Assembly: GCF_046271865.1 (NCBI RefSeq)
Contig: NZ_CP176580.1
Coordinates: 4,588,001 to 4,652,000, forward strand
DNA length: 64,000 bases
DNA from: Nitrincola salilacus
GTDB taxonomy: Bacteria; Pseudomonadota; Gammaproteobacteria; Pseudomonadales; Balneatricaceae
Reading direction: 5' to 3'
This document shows positions 8,882 through 18,205 of the stretch, one piece after another. Numbering within the stretch: position 1 is the first letter of the stretch; each line of letters starts with the position of its first letter. The notes under the pieces were generated by a model, which searched no databases, was not told the origin of the DNA, and was given only the letters and a program-made list of their open reading frames with translations. Position numbers and translations under genes: made by a program.

Positions 8882-9703
8882 CTATAGCAAACTGTCATAT
8901 AACGTACTACCAAAATTCTCACCCATGCCCCCACCAACCTTGGCTCCGTAATAACTTGCACCGGCTATTATAATCACAATACAGCCAATGAGTGCCCAGC
9001 CAATAGGGCCAGCAAGTGCCAATGCAGAAATTTTTGTTGCGCCGCCGAGGGCAATCAATGTTGCATTACCCGCCAACCCTCCTCCAAGTGCACCGCCACC
9101 AAACCCCGCAATTTGCCTTACGCTTTCACGATGCCAGTTTCCATCAGCATTACTCACACTTCTTACCTTGCCAGCTCTGATTGAAGCATCAGCAGCCAAG
9201 GACAAAGGAGTGGCTGCTTTAGACATAAACTGCGAGAAGCTTTTCAGCCTGTGAGCCTGAAACAGGTCAGCAACGAAAATGCGCGTGTCGGCGTGCAGAC
9301 GGCCACGGCTGCGACTGGCCAGAGTGATACCGCGGTGTGCATTATTGATGGCGCTGCCACGGTTTTTAGTACGCATGATAACAGGGGAGAGCTGGGTCAT
9401 TGCGCTTCTGTGTTCGCTGATCAGCACATCGTAGGCTTGAATGGCATTGCGGCGCGCGATGGCGTCCCTGGCGCCTGCGCCCGGCATCCCGGCTGCGGCA
9501 GGCTTTTGAATAGCGATGAGAGCATTTTCATAATTGACCAAAGCTTTATGAAAATTAGAGAGATTTTCAAATTTGGCCTTAAAGGCAGGGCCAGATCCAC
9601 CTATCAGACTAAGAACGCCAGAGAGCTCCTCCTCAGTCAGGTATTTTTCCCAGAACTCGGCTTCTCGATGCAACTCCTCACCTTCTACTCCTGCCGCTTC
9701 CAT
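8882..9703 (-). CDS. Putative membrane-active toxin, C-terminal part
   Basis: A 273-residue protein. The first 160 residues are soluble and helical; the last 80 hold an alanine/glycine-rich hydrophobic hairpin with glycine zippers (FGGGALGGGLAGNATLIALGG, then a second helix GPIGWALIGCIVIIIAGASYYGAKVGGG read in two parts), as in colicin-like pore formers. Upstream, in the same frame and only two codons away, a 70-residue ORF ends in TGA. No Shine-Dalgarno precedes the ATG at 9703, so this is likely the rest of one 345-residue protein. Resembles interbacterial effectors delivered by secretion systems, but no delivery gene is in the window. Confidence 0.5.
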   Translation of the reverse strand: MEAAGVEGEELHREAEFWEKYLTEEELSGVLSLIGGSGPAFKAKFENLSNFHKALVNYENALIAIQKPAAAGMPGAGARDAIARRNAIQAYDVLISEHRSAMTQLSPVIMRTKNRGSAINNAHRGITLASRSRGRLHADTRIFVADLFQAHRLKSFSQFMSKAATPLSLAADASIRAGKVRSVSNADGNWHRESVRQIAGFGGGALGGGLAGNATLIALGGATKISALALAGPIGWALIGCIVIIIAGASYYGAKVGGGMGENFGSTLYDSLL

Positions 9704-9706
9704 TAG

Positions 9707-9919
9707 TCAGCTACGCTCATGAATAGCCTGTTGATTAAGAGTACGGATAATCGGGGGTGCATAGGTTTCAGACAAGTCCAGTGTGAAGGCCTGCCCTTGA
9801 TAAACACGACCATCTGAGCTTATGCCATTGACTCGGGAAAACTCCGCAATGAGCTCGTCGTCGGCATCAATCAAGTCAGAAATGTGGCAAGAGTGAGAGT
9901 TGAAATAGACGGTAGGCAT
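9707..9919 (-). CDS. Short LysM-like N-terminal module, ends at an in-frame TGA
   Basis: A 70-residue ORF from the ATG at 9919 (AAGGA seven bases upstream; the earlier in-frame start at 9955 has no such site). MPTVYFNSHSCHISDLID and SRVNGISSDGRVYQGQAF read like a small beta-alpha LysM-type module (tentative). Its TGA stop at 9709-9707 is followed in the same frame by one Leu codon and then the ATG of the toxin-like gene, so the two were probably one gene. Either a nonsense mutation, readthrough or a real pair of coupled genes. Confidence 0.45.
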   Translation of the reverse strand: MPTVYFNSHSCHISDLIDADDELIAEFSRVNGISSDGRVYQGQAFTLDLSETYAPPIIRTLNQQAIHERS

Positions 9920-10023
9920 GGCAATGTCCTTATTAAAAATCATCCTTTTGGGCAATCCGGCCCCTTACTTTGGGCAAGAGATTACTGCTTTTTGCCACTG
10001 CAATCAACGTTCACTCTCTTTTG

Positions 10024-10275
10024 TCACAGCTGCAAATATTGCCCTACCCCGACCGCCTCAATAAACGCTTCATCATGCGAGACCACCATCAGCGTGCCGG
10101 GGTAATCACGCAGCACATTTTTCAGCAGTTCACGGGAATCAAGATCCAGATGGTTATCCGGCTCATCCAACAGTAGAAAATGGTCCCGCTTCATGAATGC
10201 AGCGCAGAGCGCGAGGCGTGTCTGCTCCCCGCCACTGAGTCTGGAGATAGGCACGTCCTGATCCTGAAGCAGCCC
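10024..10275 (-). pseudogene. ABC-F ATPase C-terminal remnant
   Basis: About 80 residues of an ABC ATPase remain: signature LSGGEQTRLAL, Walker B FLLLDEPDNHLDLDS, and the switch histidine in LMVVSHDEAFIEAVG. The pattern DEPxNHLD is diagnostic of ABC-F proteins (translation factors such as Uup/EttA or antibiotic-resistance ribosome protectors). There is no Walker A, no first ATPase domain and no linker, and the frame upstream of 10275 stops resembling an ABC protein. It is the tail of a once full-length gene of about 500-640 residues, truncated between the toxin cassette and the MATE gene. Confidence 0.8.
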
Positions 10276-10409
10276 GTGTGCAATTGCGGGCTTATACAGA
10301 CCGCCGGTACAGGCCTTGTAACATTTTTTGTGATCTAATAGCGCCTGTTTATAGCAGCATGAAGCTGCCCAATCATAAGACCCTGTTCCCTCAAGAAGTT
10401 GTCATCTCA

Positions 10410-11762
10410 ATGGATCTGAACACTACACCGCTGCACCGAGCCTTCTGGCACTATACGCTACCCTCCATGGCGGCCCTGCTGGTCAGTGGCACCTATCAGA
10501 TTGTGGATGGAATATTTGTCGGTCATTTCATTGGCGGTGACGGGCTGGCAGGGATCAATCTGGCCTGGCCCTGGGTCGGGGTTTTGCTCGCCATCGGGAT
10601 GATGATCGGCATTGGAGCAGGGGCACAGGCTTCCATTTCGCTGGGTGGACGCGAGCAGCAGACGGCGAGCCGCTATATTGCGCAAGGCTTATGGTTGTTA
10701 CTGTTGATCGGCATGCCGCTGGGCTGGTTGCTGAATCATACCAGCGCGGGATTTCTGGCCTTTCAGGGGGCCAGTGGCGACGCAGCCGCCAACGCTCAGG
10801 ACTATCTCAATATCATGGCTCCAGCCTCGCCGCTGATTCTGGCCAGCATCGCCCTGCCCTTTCTGGCCCGTAATCTCGGCGCCCCCAGGCTCGCAACCTA
10901 TGCCATGCTGGCCGGGGCCATCAGCAATATCCTGCTTGACGCTCTGTTTATCGCCTGGCTTGGCTGGGGCCTCAGTGGTGCAGCACTTGCAACGGTGTTG
11001 GCTGAAAGCCTATCAGTTATTATCTGTCTGGTTTTTCTCTTCAGCCATCGTAGCCGGGCGCCACTCGCCATTGCGACCTTTGCCCTGAAACCTCGTGCCA
11101 TGCTCAAGCTGCTGGGCACCGGCTTCTCCAGCATGTTGATGTATCTGTACATCAGCTTCTCGGTCGTGCTGCATAATATTCTGCTGCTGAAGTATGGTCA
11201 GGCCATACATGTCGCTGCCTACAGTATCGCCGGTTACCTGATGGCCTTTTACTACATGGCGGCAGAAGGGGTATCTGGCGGCATGCAACCACTGGTCAGC
11301 TTCTACTACGGATCAGGTCAGATCAAACGCCTCAAAGATACCTTTATACTGGCCTGCAAGATCATTCTGGGCAGCGGCATCATTCTGGTTATCAGCCTGC
11401 TGCTGGTGCCGGGGTTTTTCGCATCAGTATTTATCGGCGATGATGAGGCGCTGCTGGATGTCGCTCAGTGGGCGATTCGTCTGCATCTGTTTGCGCTGTT
11501 TATTGATGGATTTCTGGTGATGACCGCCAGTTGGTTTCAGTCACTTGGCATGGGGCGCAAAGCGACCTTCATCACCATGGGTAATATGCTGATTCAGCTA
11601 CCCTTCCTTGCGCTATTACCCTGGCTGATCGGCCTCAATGGCGTCTGGCTGGCCGTGCCCTTCTCGAACATATGCCTGTCGCTGTTTGCGATCTATCTGC
11701 TCAGACGTGAGTTCAAATCCTTTCGGAATAAATATCCTACCAATTCCCTTTCCTGTTGTTGA
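10410..11762 (+). CDS. MATE family efflux transporter
   Basis: A 450-residue protein with twelve hydrophobic segments arranged as two similar halves. LPSMAALLVSGTYQIVDGIFVG near the start and the matching AAEGVSGGMQPLVSFYYGSG in the second half are typical of MATE exporters of the MepA-like branch, which use Na+ or H+ gradients to expel cationic drugs and dyes. The start at 10410 gives the usual length; two earlier in-frame starts only add a non-hydrophobic tail. It is a single gene between the ABC-F remnant and ilvE. Substrate unknown. Confidence 0.85.
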   Translation: MDLNTTPLHRAFWHYTLPSMAALLVSGTYQIVDGIFVGHFIGGDGLAGINLAWPWVGVLLAIGMMIGIGAGAQASISLGGREQQTASRYIAQGLWLLLLIGMPLGWLLNHTSAGFLAFQGASGDAAANAQDYLNIMAPASPLILASIALPFLARNLGAPRLATYAMLAGAISNILLDALFIAWLGWGLSGAALATVLAESLSVIICLVFLFSHRSRAPLAIATFALKPRAMLKLLGTGFSSMLMYLYISFSVVLHNILLLKYGQAIHVAAYSIAGYLMAFYYMAAEGVSGGMQPLVSFYYGSGQIKRLKDTFILACKIILGSGIILVISLLLVPGFFASVFIGDDEALLDVAQWAIRLHLFALFIDGFLVMTASWFQSLGMGRKATFITMGNMLIQLPFLALLPWLIGLNGVWLAVPFSNICLSLFAIYLLRREFKSFRNKYPTNSLSCC

Positions 11763-11838
11763 TGATTACAATCAGATGCTGCAAGGTGTTTTACCTTCCG
11801 ACTACTAATTCGCATTGATACTTTTTGAGGACGTTCAC

Positions 11839-12837
11839 ATGGCTGCTGCATTTGGTACCGTTTTCATGCCTGAAATGGCAATCTCCTGGTTTGATGGCAC
11901 GCGCTGGAGCCAGCCGGAGATGGTGGCCAGTGACAGCATTCAGCTTCACCCGGGCGCTCATGTGCTGCACTATGCCAGCACCTGCTTTGAGGGACTGAAG
12001 GCGTTTCGCCATGAAGATGGTTCGGTGAAAATCTTCCGCATGGACCGTAATATTGCACGTATGGCTCAGAGCAGCCGCCTTCTGGCGCTGCCTGCTATTG
12101 ATGAAGCAGAGCTGAGCAAGATGATTCTTGATACGGTTTCCCGTTTTGCGGCTGATGTACCGGCTCCCCCAGGGTCACTCTATATCCGCCCGACCCATTT
12201 CGGCACCGAAGCAGCCATCGGTAAGGCAGCAGCACCGTCTCTGACTTCCTGCCTTTACGTGCTGGCTTCGCCTGTGGGTGACTATTTTGCCGGTGGTGAC
12301 AAGTGCCTGCGCCTGAAGCTCGAAGATCAGGGCATGCGCTGTGCGCCGCATAACGGCATGATCAAGAGTGGCGGCAACTACGCCAGCGCCCTGCGTCCGA
12401 TCATGGAAGCGCGCGAAGAGTGTCAGGCGGATCAGGTCCTTTTCTGCCCGAATGGCGATGTTCAGGAGACAGGCGCGGCCAACTTCCTGCTGATCGATGG
12501 CAATGAGATCATCACCAAGGCGCTGGATGAGAGCTTCCTGCATGGGGTGACGCGTGACTCAATCCTGACACTGGCTCGCGATATGGGGATGCAAGTATCG
12601 GAGCGTGAGCTGACGGTTGCTGAGCTGCTTGAGCGTGCTGCCAAACCTGGCTGCGAAGCGGCGCTGTCTGGCACCGCAGCGGTTCTGACACCGGTGGGTA
12701 CGCTGATTCATCACGGCAAGGAGTATCAGGTCGGCACTGGCGGTGTTGGCCAGACCACGGTCAAACTGCGTACTGCCCTGAATGCCATTCAGTGGGGTCG
12801 GGCTGAAGATATTCACGGCTGGCTGACCAGCATCTGA
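11839..12837 (+). CDS. ilvE: Branched-chain amino acid aminotransferase
   Basis: A 332-residue class IV aminotransferase. TTGAGGACG nine bases upstream fixes the start at 11839. The PLP lysine is Lys176 in GMIKSGGNYAS; YASTCFEGLKAFRH and the ETGAANFLLI motif complete the active site. It interconverts Leu, Ile and Val with their 2-oxo acids using glutamate. The size and motifs match the eukaryotic-like BCAT branch rather than the 309-residue E. coli enzyme. ilvD is 12 kb away in the window, so the pathway genes are dispersed. The stop codon is the start of a tandem array. Confidence 0.9.
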   Translation: MAAAFGTVFMPEMAISWFDGTRWSQPEMVASDSIQLHPGAHVLHYASTCFEGLKAFRHEDGSVKIFRMDRNIARMAQSSRLLALPAIDEAELSKMILDTVSRFAADVPAPPGSLYIRPTHFGTEAAIGKAAAPSLTSCLYVLASPVGDYFAGGDKCLRLKLEDQGMRCAPHNGMIKSGGNYASALRPIMEAREECQADQVLFCPNGDVQETGAANFLLIDGNEIITKALDESFLHGVTRDSILTLARDMGMQVSERELTVAELLERAAKPGCEAALSGTAAVLTPVGTLIHHGKEYQVGTGGVGQTTVKLRTALNAIQWGRAEDIHGWLTSI

Positions 12838-12898
12838 GTGCACTCGTTCTGAGTACACTCGCTCTAAGTACACTCTCAGTCAGTCCACCCTGAGTACA
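12834..12898 (+). repeat. 15-bp tandem array spanning the ilvE stop codon
   Basis: Three clear 15-base units start at 12834, 12849 and 12864 (the second is CTGAGTACACTCGCT) and a decayed fourth copy runs to about 12898. The first unit contains the ilvE TGA; the next two place TGA and TAA in the same frame. Confidence 0.85.
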
Positions 12899-12923
12899 AA
12901 AAGCTGCCCGGTTATGGCCGGGC
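12895..12923 (-). terminator. Terminator overlapping the glnE stop codon
   Basis: On the minus strand GCCCGG-CCATAA-CCGGGC forms a six-base-pair GC stem whose loop contains the glnE TAA stop, followed by AGCTTTTTG. This is a compact intrinsic terminator for glnE. Confidence 0.75.
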
Positions 12924-15821
12924 AGTCATCACTCTGTCCCAGATTTCCCCTACCCGTGTGCGCAGCTGCGCGAACTGATCGTCCGCTATGGTGCTGGATT
13001 GTTCCTGCAGCGCCAGCCTATGACCCATTGCGCGATAGGTTTTATAGGTTTCACGCAGGAAGTCCGCCTCCTCTGCCGACAACAGAGCATTGCGCTCGAT
13101 CGCATCCAGAATACGGATATTATCGGTAAATTCGAGCAGGTCCGGATGGCGCGTGGCATAAGCCAGCACATGAAATTGCACCAGAAACTCGATATCCACT
13201 ATGCCACCGCGATCCTGCTTCAGGTGGAAGGCGTCCTCTTCGGCAACACCGCTGCCCAGATGCTGGCGCATCTTTTCTCGCATATCCACAACATCGGTGC
13301 GCAGCTTTTCCAGTTCGCGATCGGCACCCAGAATCTCGGCACGTGTCTGTTCGAAGCGCTCTTTCACTCGTGAACAACCGGCCACCACACGTGCGCGCAC
13401 CAGTGCCTGATGCTCCCAGGTCCAGGCTTCGCGCTGCTGATACTCCCCGAAGGCTTTCAACGTGCTGACCAGTAGTCCGGAGTTGCCTGACGGACGCAGA
13501 CGCATATCCACTTCATACAGTTGTCCCGACGGCGTGAAGGTGTTCAGGATATGGATCATCTTCTGGCCCAGCCGATTGAAGAACACCGGGTTGGGCACCT
13601 GCTTCTCGCCATCGGTGTTCAGATTGGAGTCGGCATCATAGAGAAACACCAGATCCAGATCCGATCCATAGGAAAGTTCTATTCCACCCACCTTGCCATA
13701 GCCGAGTACGATAAAATCGGGATCACAGGGAATCCCGGGCTCGCGCAGTGGCCGTCCATACTTGCTGATCAGATCATGCCAGGCGATATCCAGCACCACC
13801 TCCAGCACCGCCTCGGCCAGCCAGGTCAGATAGTCACTGACTTTCATCAAGGGCAACACACCCGTCACTTCTGAAGCCGCCACCCGCAGCACATGAGCAT
13901 GCTTGAAGTATCGCAATGCCTCCATCAGTTGTTCCGTATCCTCCTGCGGGATGCGCAGCAACTGCTGGCGCAGCTCAGCCTGCAGACGCGCCTTATCCGG
14001 TGGATCATACAGGGTGCGTGGATCAATCAGCTCATCCATCAGTACCGGCTGCTTGGCCAGCAGATTGGCGAACCAGGCACTGGCAGAGCACAGGCGCACC
14101 AGTTGCTGCAGGGCGGCCGGGTTTTCGGCCAACAGCACCAGATAAGCGGAGCGGCGCAGAATCGCCTGAATCAACAGCAACACGCGCTCCAGCGTAACCT
14201 CTGGGTTATTGCATTGGGCGATCGCCTGCAGCAGATTCGGCAACACATTCAGTAATCGTTGCTGAGCCACCTGCTGCAACACCTGCACCGCTTTCAGGTT
14301 GCGCAGATCCTGTATCAGTCTGAACGCCTTGTCGGCATCCTTAAAGCCGCGTTCTGCCAGCAGCCCATGCGCTTCAGCGTCATCCATCTCACCATGCCAC
14401 AAGGCTTGCCAGTCAGTTTCAGTTGTAGAATCGGCCAGATCGTCCTCTGACTCTTCAGGCGCAATCACATCGGCAAAATGGCGCGAGACCGTTGCACGGT
14501 AACTCATCAACTGCTCATGGAAACTCTGCCAGCCGGCAAAGCCCATGCTGTGGGCTATACGTGCACGCCCCAAGTCATCTGCCGGAAGCTCCTGTGTCTG
14601 CTGGTCCGCCAGTGCCTGAATGGCGTGTTCGGTGTTGCGTAAAAAGGTATAGGATGCAATCAGCTCATCAACCGCCTGCTGCGGCATACCGACTCTTTCT
14701 GGCAGCAAGGGCAGAATATTCATCAGCTCTCGCTGGCGCAATTCCAGATCTCGCCCGCCACGAATCAGCTGAAATGCCTGAGCGATAAACTCCACTTCGC
14801 GGATACCGCCTGAGCCCAGCTTTACATTGTCCTCCAACCCTTTGCGCCTGACCTCACGACTGATCATCAGCTTCATATCGCGCAGTGATTCAAAGGCACT
14901 GAAGTCGATATATTTGCGATACACAAAGGGACGCAGCAAAGATTGCAAACGCTCACCCTGAGCTTTGTCGCCGGCCACCACCCGCGACTTGATCATCGCA
15001 TAGCGTTCCCAGTCGCGGCCCTGATCCTGGTAATATCCCTCCATTGCATCAAAGCTGCAGGCCAGCGTGCCGGAGGTACCGAAAGGGCGCAGGCGCATAT
15101 CGACACGGAATACAAAACCATCCATCGTCAGGTTATCCAGCGCCTGAATCAGCTTCTGCCCCAGGCGAATAAAGAAGTCCTGATTCTCCAGATTTTTGCG
15201 CTCATGGTCTGTTTCGCCATTGGATGGGTAGGTAAACATCAGGTCGATATCGGAGGACAGGTTCAGCTCATGCGCGCCCAGCTTGCCCATGCCGAGCACC
15301 ACCATCCGCTGCTGTTGCCGCCGCCCCTGTGCGTCCGGTCGTGACCAGGGAGTCCCCCAGCGCTCACAGGCCTTGTCATACAGCCAGTTGAGCGTTTCAT
15401 CGATGCACACATCGGCCAGCCAGGACAGCTCATGCGTAGTGCCGATCATGTCACTGCGCCGGGTCAGATCACGCCAGATCAAACGGACCATTTGGTACTG
15501 CCGGAACTGACGCAACACCCGATGCAGATCCGCCTCCTCCTGCTCTGGCTGAACCAGAGCATGCAGCAGATCACGATACCGCTGCTCACTGCAGGCCTGC
15601 TCCAGATCTCCTGATTGCAGCAGTTGTTGCAGCCATTCAGGATGACGTATCAACTGGTCGCGCACAAAGTCACTGCCGATCAGCACGGTGCTCAGCTCGG
15701 ATGCCAGCCATTGTGGCGCCTGCTCAAGCAACATAAGCGCCGCAGAGATCTTCTCCCAGCTTTCCAGCAGATGCGTATGCAGTATTTCGGGTATTTTTTC
15801 CAGGGGAGGCTGTATCAACAC
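12912..15821 (-). CDS. glnE: Bifunctional glutamine synthetase adenylyltransferase/adenylyl-removing enzyme
   Basis: About 969 residues, the usual GlnE length. It has two nucleotidyltransferase domains: the N-terminal deadenylylase with GMGKLGAHELNLSSDIDLMF and the C-terminal adenylylase with GYGKVGGIELSYGSDLDLVF. It attaches or removes AMP on glutamine synthetase in response to PII proteins and glutamine; two PII genes lie at 60-62 kb. The GTG at 15821 is preferred because GGAGAG precedes it; an earlier GTG at 15851 would add ten residues and has no such site. Convergent with ilvE and closed by a terminator that overlaps its stop. Confidence 0.95.
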   Translation of the reverse strand: MLIQPPLEKIPEILHTHLLESWEKISAALMLLEQAPQWLASELSTVLIGSDFVRDQLIRHPEWLQQLLQSGDLEQACSEQRYRDLLHALVQPEQEEADLHRVLRQFRQYQMVRLIWRDLTRRSDMIGTTHELSWLADVCIDETLNWLYDKACERWGTPWSRPDAQGRRQQQRMVVLGMGKLGAHELNLSSDIDLMFTYPSNGETDHERKNLENQDFFIRLGQKLIQALDNLTMDGFVFRVDMRLRPFGTSGTLACSFDAMEGYYQDQGRDWERYAMIKSRVVAGDKAQGERLQSLLRPFVYRKYIDFSAFESLRDMKLMISREVRRKGLEDNVKLGSGGIREVEFIAQAFQLIRGGRDLELRQRELMNILPLLPERVGMPQQAVDELIASYTFLRNTEHAIQALADQQTQELPADDLGRARIAHSMGFAGWQSFHEQLMSYRATVSRHFADVIAPEESEDDLADSTTETDWQALWHGEMDDAEAHGLLAERGFKDADKAFRLIQDLRNLKAVQVLQQVAQQRLLNVLPNLLQAIAQCNNPEVTLERVLLLIQAILRRSAYLVLLAENPAALQQLVRLCSASAWFANLLAKQPVLMDELIDPRTLYDPPDKARLQAELRQQLLRIPQEDTEQLMEALRYFKHAHVLRVAASEVTGVLPLMKVSDYLTWLAEAVLEVVLDIAWHDLISKYGRPLREPGIPCDPDFIVLGYGKVGGIELSYGSDLDLVFLYDADSNLNTDGEKQVPNPVFFNRLGQKMIHILNTFTPSGQLYEVDMRLRPSGNSGLLVSTLKAFGEYQQREAWTWEHQALVRARVVAGCSRVKERFEQTRAEILGADRELEKLRTDVVDMREKMRQHLGSGVAEEDAFHLKQDRGGIVDIEFLVQFHVLAYATRHPDLLEFTDNIRILDAIERNALLSAEEADFLRETYKTYRAMGHRLALQEQSSTIADDQFAQLRTRVGEIWDRVMTARP

Positions 15822-15944
15822 CGTTACTCTCCGATCCGACAGAACAATCACTCTAGATTACCAGATCAAAGTAAAAATGAAGCTGCCAAGTTCAAGCTTT
15901 AATAGCAATTGCACATTTTTCATGACGTTTTTGTGTCGCTTTGG

Positions 15945-15974
15945 TTACATCCGCATGACAACTCCCTATATAAT
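15945..15974 (+). promoter_or_regulatory. Predicted sigma-70 promoter for the DUF47-Pit operon
   Basis: TTACAT at 15945-15950 and a perfect TATAAT at 15969-15974 are separated by 18 bases and lie 32 bases before the start codon at 16007. On the opposite strand a TTGTCAT heptamer (Pho-box-like half) overlaps the spacer, but a second good half is missing. Confidence 0.45.
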
Positions 15975-16006
15975 TGCGACCGTTTTACCAGATACAGGAC
16001 AAGTCC

Positions 16007-16687
16007 ATGGTGACCACGAATCTGATTACGCAGATGTTTGCCCGCTCGCCGTTCAAACCGATGCAGGAGCACATCGCCAAGGCACAGGAAGCCGCCGCCC
16101 AACTGACCCCGTTCATGGAAGCGGCTATGGCCGAAGACTGGGATAAGGCTGCCGAGATACAGCAGAACATCGTTCGCCTCGAAAACCAGGCCGATGATAT
16201 GAAGCGTGATATCCGACAGCACCTGCCGGGAAATCTGTTTCTTCCCGTGCCTCGCAACGATCTACTGGAACTGCTGCGCATGCAGGACAAGGTTGCCAAC
16301 AGAGCCAAGGATATTGCAGGCCTGATGCTGGGTCGCAAGATGCTGATTCCTTCTCAGATCCAGAAAGAAGTGCTCGCCTTTCTCACGACGGCCATCCAGA
16401 CCACCGAGCAGGCTGTTGTCGCGCTTAACGAACTGGATGAACTGATAGCCACTGGATTCAGAGGCTATGAAGTGGATCTGGTTGAGCGCCTGATCTCCAA
16501 GCTGGATCAGCTCGAGCAAGACAACGATGAGCAGGAAAGAAAACTGCGTAATTCGCTGTTTGCCATAGAGCGCGAGCTTTATCCGATCGACGTGATTTTT
16601 CTATACCGCATCATCGACTGGATCGGTGATCTGGCTAACCGTGCTCAGCAAGTAGGCGGCCGCCTGCAGATGCTGCTGGCAAGATAA
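16007..16687 (+). CDS. TIGR00153/DUF47 family phosphate transport regulator (PhoU-like)
   Basis: A 226-residue, nearly all-helical protein. The start at 16007 follows AGGACAAG; an earlier in-frame start at 15974 overlaps the -10 box. FARSPFKPMQEHIAKAQEAAAQL and QVGGRLQMLLAR match the DUF47 family, related to PhoU. Such proteins are usually encoded directly before a Pit transporter and are thought to control its activity or metal-phosphate uptake. Here the pit gene follows after 24 bases, making a two-gene operon. Confidence 0.9.
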   Translation: MVTTNLITQMFARSPFKPMQEHIAKAQEAAAQLTPFMEAAMAEDWDKAAEIQQNIVRLENQADDMKRDIRQHLPGNLFLPVPRNDLLELLRMQDKVANRAKDIAGLMLGRKMLIPSQIQKEVLAFLTTAIQTTEQAVVALNELDELIATGFRGYEVDLVERLISKLDQLEQDNDEQERKLRNSLFAIERELYPIDVIFLYRIIDWIGDLANRAQQVGGRLQMLLAR

Positions 16688-16711
16688 ACTCACCAGACAG
16701 AGACCGGAATT

Positions 16712-17977
16712 ATGGAAGTCCTTGTAGAACATGGCACGCTGATCATCATCATGGCCTGTGTCTTTGGCTTTTTCATGGCCTGGGGTGTTGGCGCCAACGA
16801 CGTTGCCAACGCCATGGGCACCTCCGTCGGCTCCAAAGCCATCACCCTCAAACAGGCAATAGTTATTGCCATGGTGTTCGAGTTTGCCGGTGCGTATCTC
16901 GCCGGGGGCGCCGTCACCTCAACCATCCGTAGCGGCATCACTGATGCCTCGTTGATGGCCGACAGGCCCGACCTGCTGGTATTCGGCATGATGTCCGCCC
17001 TGCTCGCCGCAGGTGTGTGGCTCTTGATAGCCAGCCACTACGGCTGGCCTGTCTCCACCACGCACTCCATCATAGGTGCCATCGTCGGCTTTGCTGCCAT
17101 CGGTATATCGGTTGACGCCGTGCACTGGAGCAAGATCGGCACTATCGTCATGAGCTGGGTGATATCACCCGTTACCGCTGGCTTTATCGCTTTCTGGCTA
17201 TTTCGCAGCGTGCAGTATCTGATACTGGATACCAAAGACCCCTACGACAATGCCAAGCGCTATGTCCCCTACTACATTTTTCTGGTGGGATTCATCATCT
17301 CCATGGTGACGATGACCAAAGGTCTGAAACATATCGGGCTGGATCTGACCTTCACCCAAAGTGCATTGGGATCCGCTGTGGCTGGTGGCATCACCATGGT
17401 AATCGGCATCTTCATGATCAAACGGGTCAAGCATAACCCGGCTGATGATCGCGATTTTCACTTCACTAACGTCGAGAAGATCTTTGCCATCCTGATGCTG
17501 TTCACAGCCTGCGCCATGGCTTTTGCACACGGTTCCAACGATGTCGCCAACGCGGTCGGCCCTCTGGCGGCTGTTGTCAGCGTGGTCAACTCCGGTGGCG
17601 AGGTTTCTGCACGCTCGGTTGTTCAACCCTGGATTCTGCTGCTTGGTGGCGCGGGTATTGTTGCTGGCCTGATCATGTATGGGCATAAAGTAATCGCCAC
17701 TGTGGGTCAGAATATCACTGAACTGACACCCAGCCGTGGTTTTGCCGCCACACTGGCTGCTGCAGCTACAGTTGTTGTCGCATCTGGTACAGGTCTGCCG
17801 ATATCAACCACGCATACGCTTGTGGGGGCCGTTCTGGGCGTTGGACTGGCGCGTGGTATGGCAGCACTTAACCTGCGCATCATCGGTACGATTTTCATCT
17901 CCTGGATCGTGACGCTGCCAGCCGGTGCACTGCTGTCGATCATTTTCTTCTTCATCCTGACAGCTATCTTCCTGTAA
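16712..17977 (+). CDS. Inorganic phosphate transporter, PiT family
   Basis: A 421-residue membrane protein with about eleven hydrophobic segments. The duplicated PiT signature is clear: GVGANDVANAMGTSVGSKA near the N-terminus and GSNDVANAVGPLAAV in the second half. These proteins import phosphate (usually as a metal-phosphate complex) by proton or sodium symport across the inner membrane. It is the second gene after the DUF47 regulator and the arrangement is common in gammaproteobacteria. A TTHT/STTHTLVGAVLG pattern in each half is also conserved. Confidence 0.92.
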   Translation: MEVLVEHGTLIIIMACVFGFFMAWGVGANDVANAMGTSVGSKAITLKQAIVIAMVFEFAGAYLAGGAVTSTIRSGITDASLMADRPDLLVFGMMSALLAAGVWLLIASHYGWPVSTTHSIIGAIVGFAAIGISVDAVHWSKIGTIVMSWVISPVTAGFIAFWLFRSVQYLILDTKDPYDNAKRYVPYYIFLVGFIISMVTMTKGLKHIGLDLTFTQSALGSAVAGGITMVIGIFMIKRVKHNPADDRDFHFTNVEKIFAILMLFTACAMAFAHGSNDVANAVGPLAAVVSVVNSGGEVSARSVVQPWILLLGGAGIVAGLIMYGHKVIATVGQNITELTPSRGFAATLAAAATVVVASGTGLPISTTHTLVGAVLGVGLARGMAALNLRIIGTIFISWIVTLPAGALLSIIFFFILTAIFL

Positions 17978-18037
17978 GTATGAAGCCGGCAGAGTGTCCA
18001 GGGATGGGCACTACTGCTGATATCTCGCCTTATCACT

Positions 18038-18110
18038 CGACCTGCAACAACGACCTCTCAAAAATCGTCCTGCAATAAATAGATCCTCAATAAATAGACC
18101 CGCGACAGCA
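18038..18110. repeat. 15-bp imperfect tandem array upstream of argE
   Basis: Five imperfect units begin at 18038, 18051, 18066, 18081 and 18096; the third is CGTCCTGCAATAAAT. The first unit is 13 bases, the rest 15. Unlike the other arrays it is not anchored on an existing stop codon but lies between pit and argE. Confidence 0.7.
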
Positions 18111-18205
18111 AAGATAGCATTATAGATCAGGAACTCATCGACCCTGCCTCGGACCAATAAGCAGATATCCGACAGGTTACCTGCATCACTGTGCCGGAGA
18201 AAACC

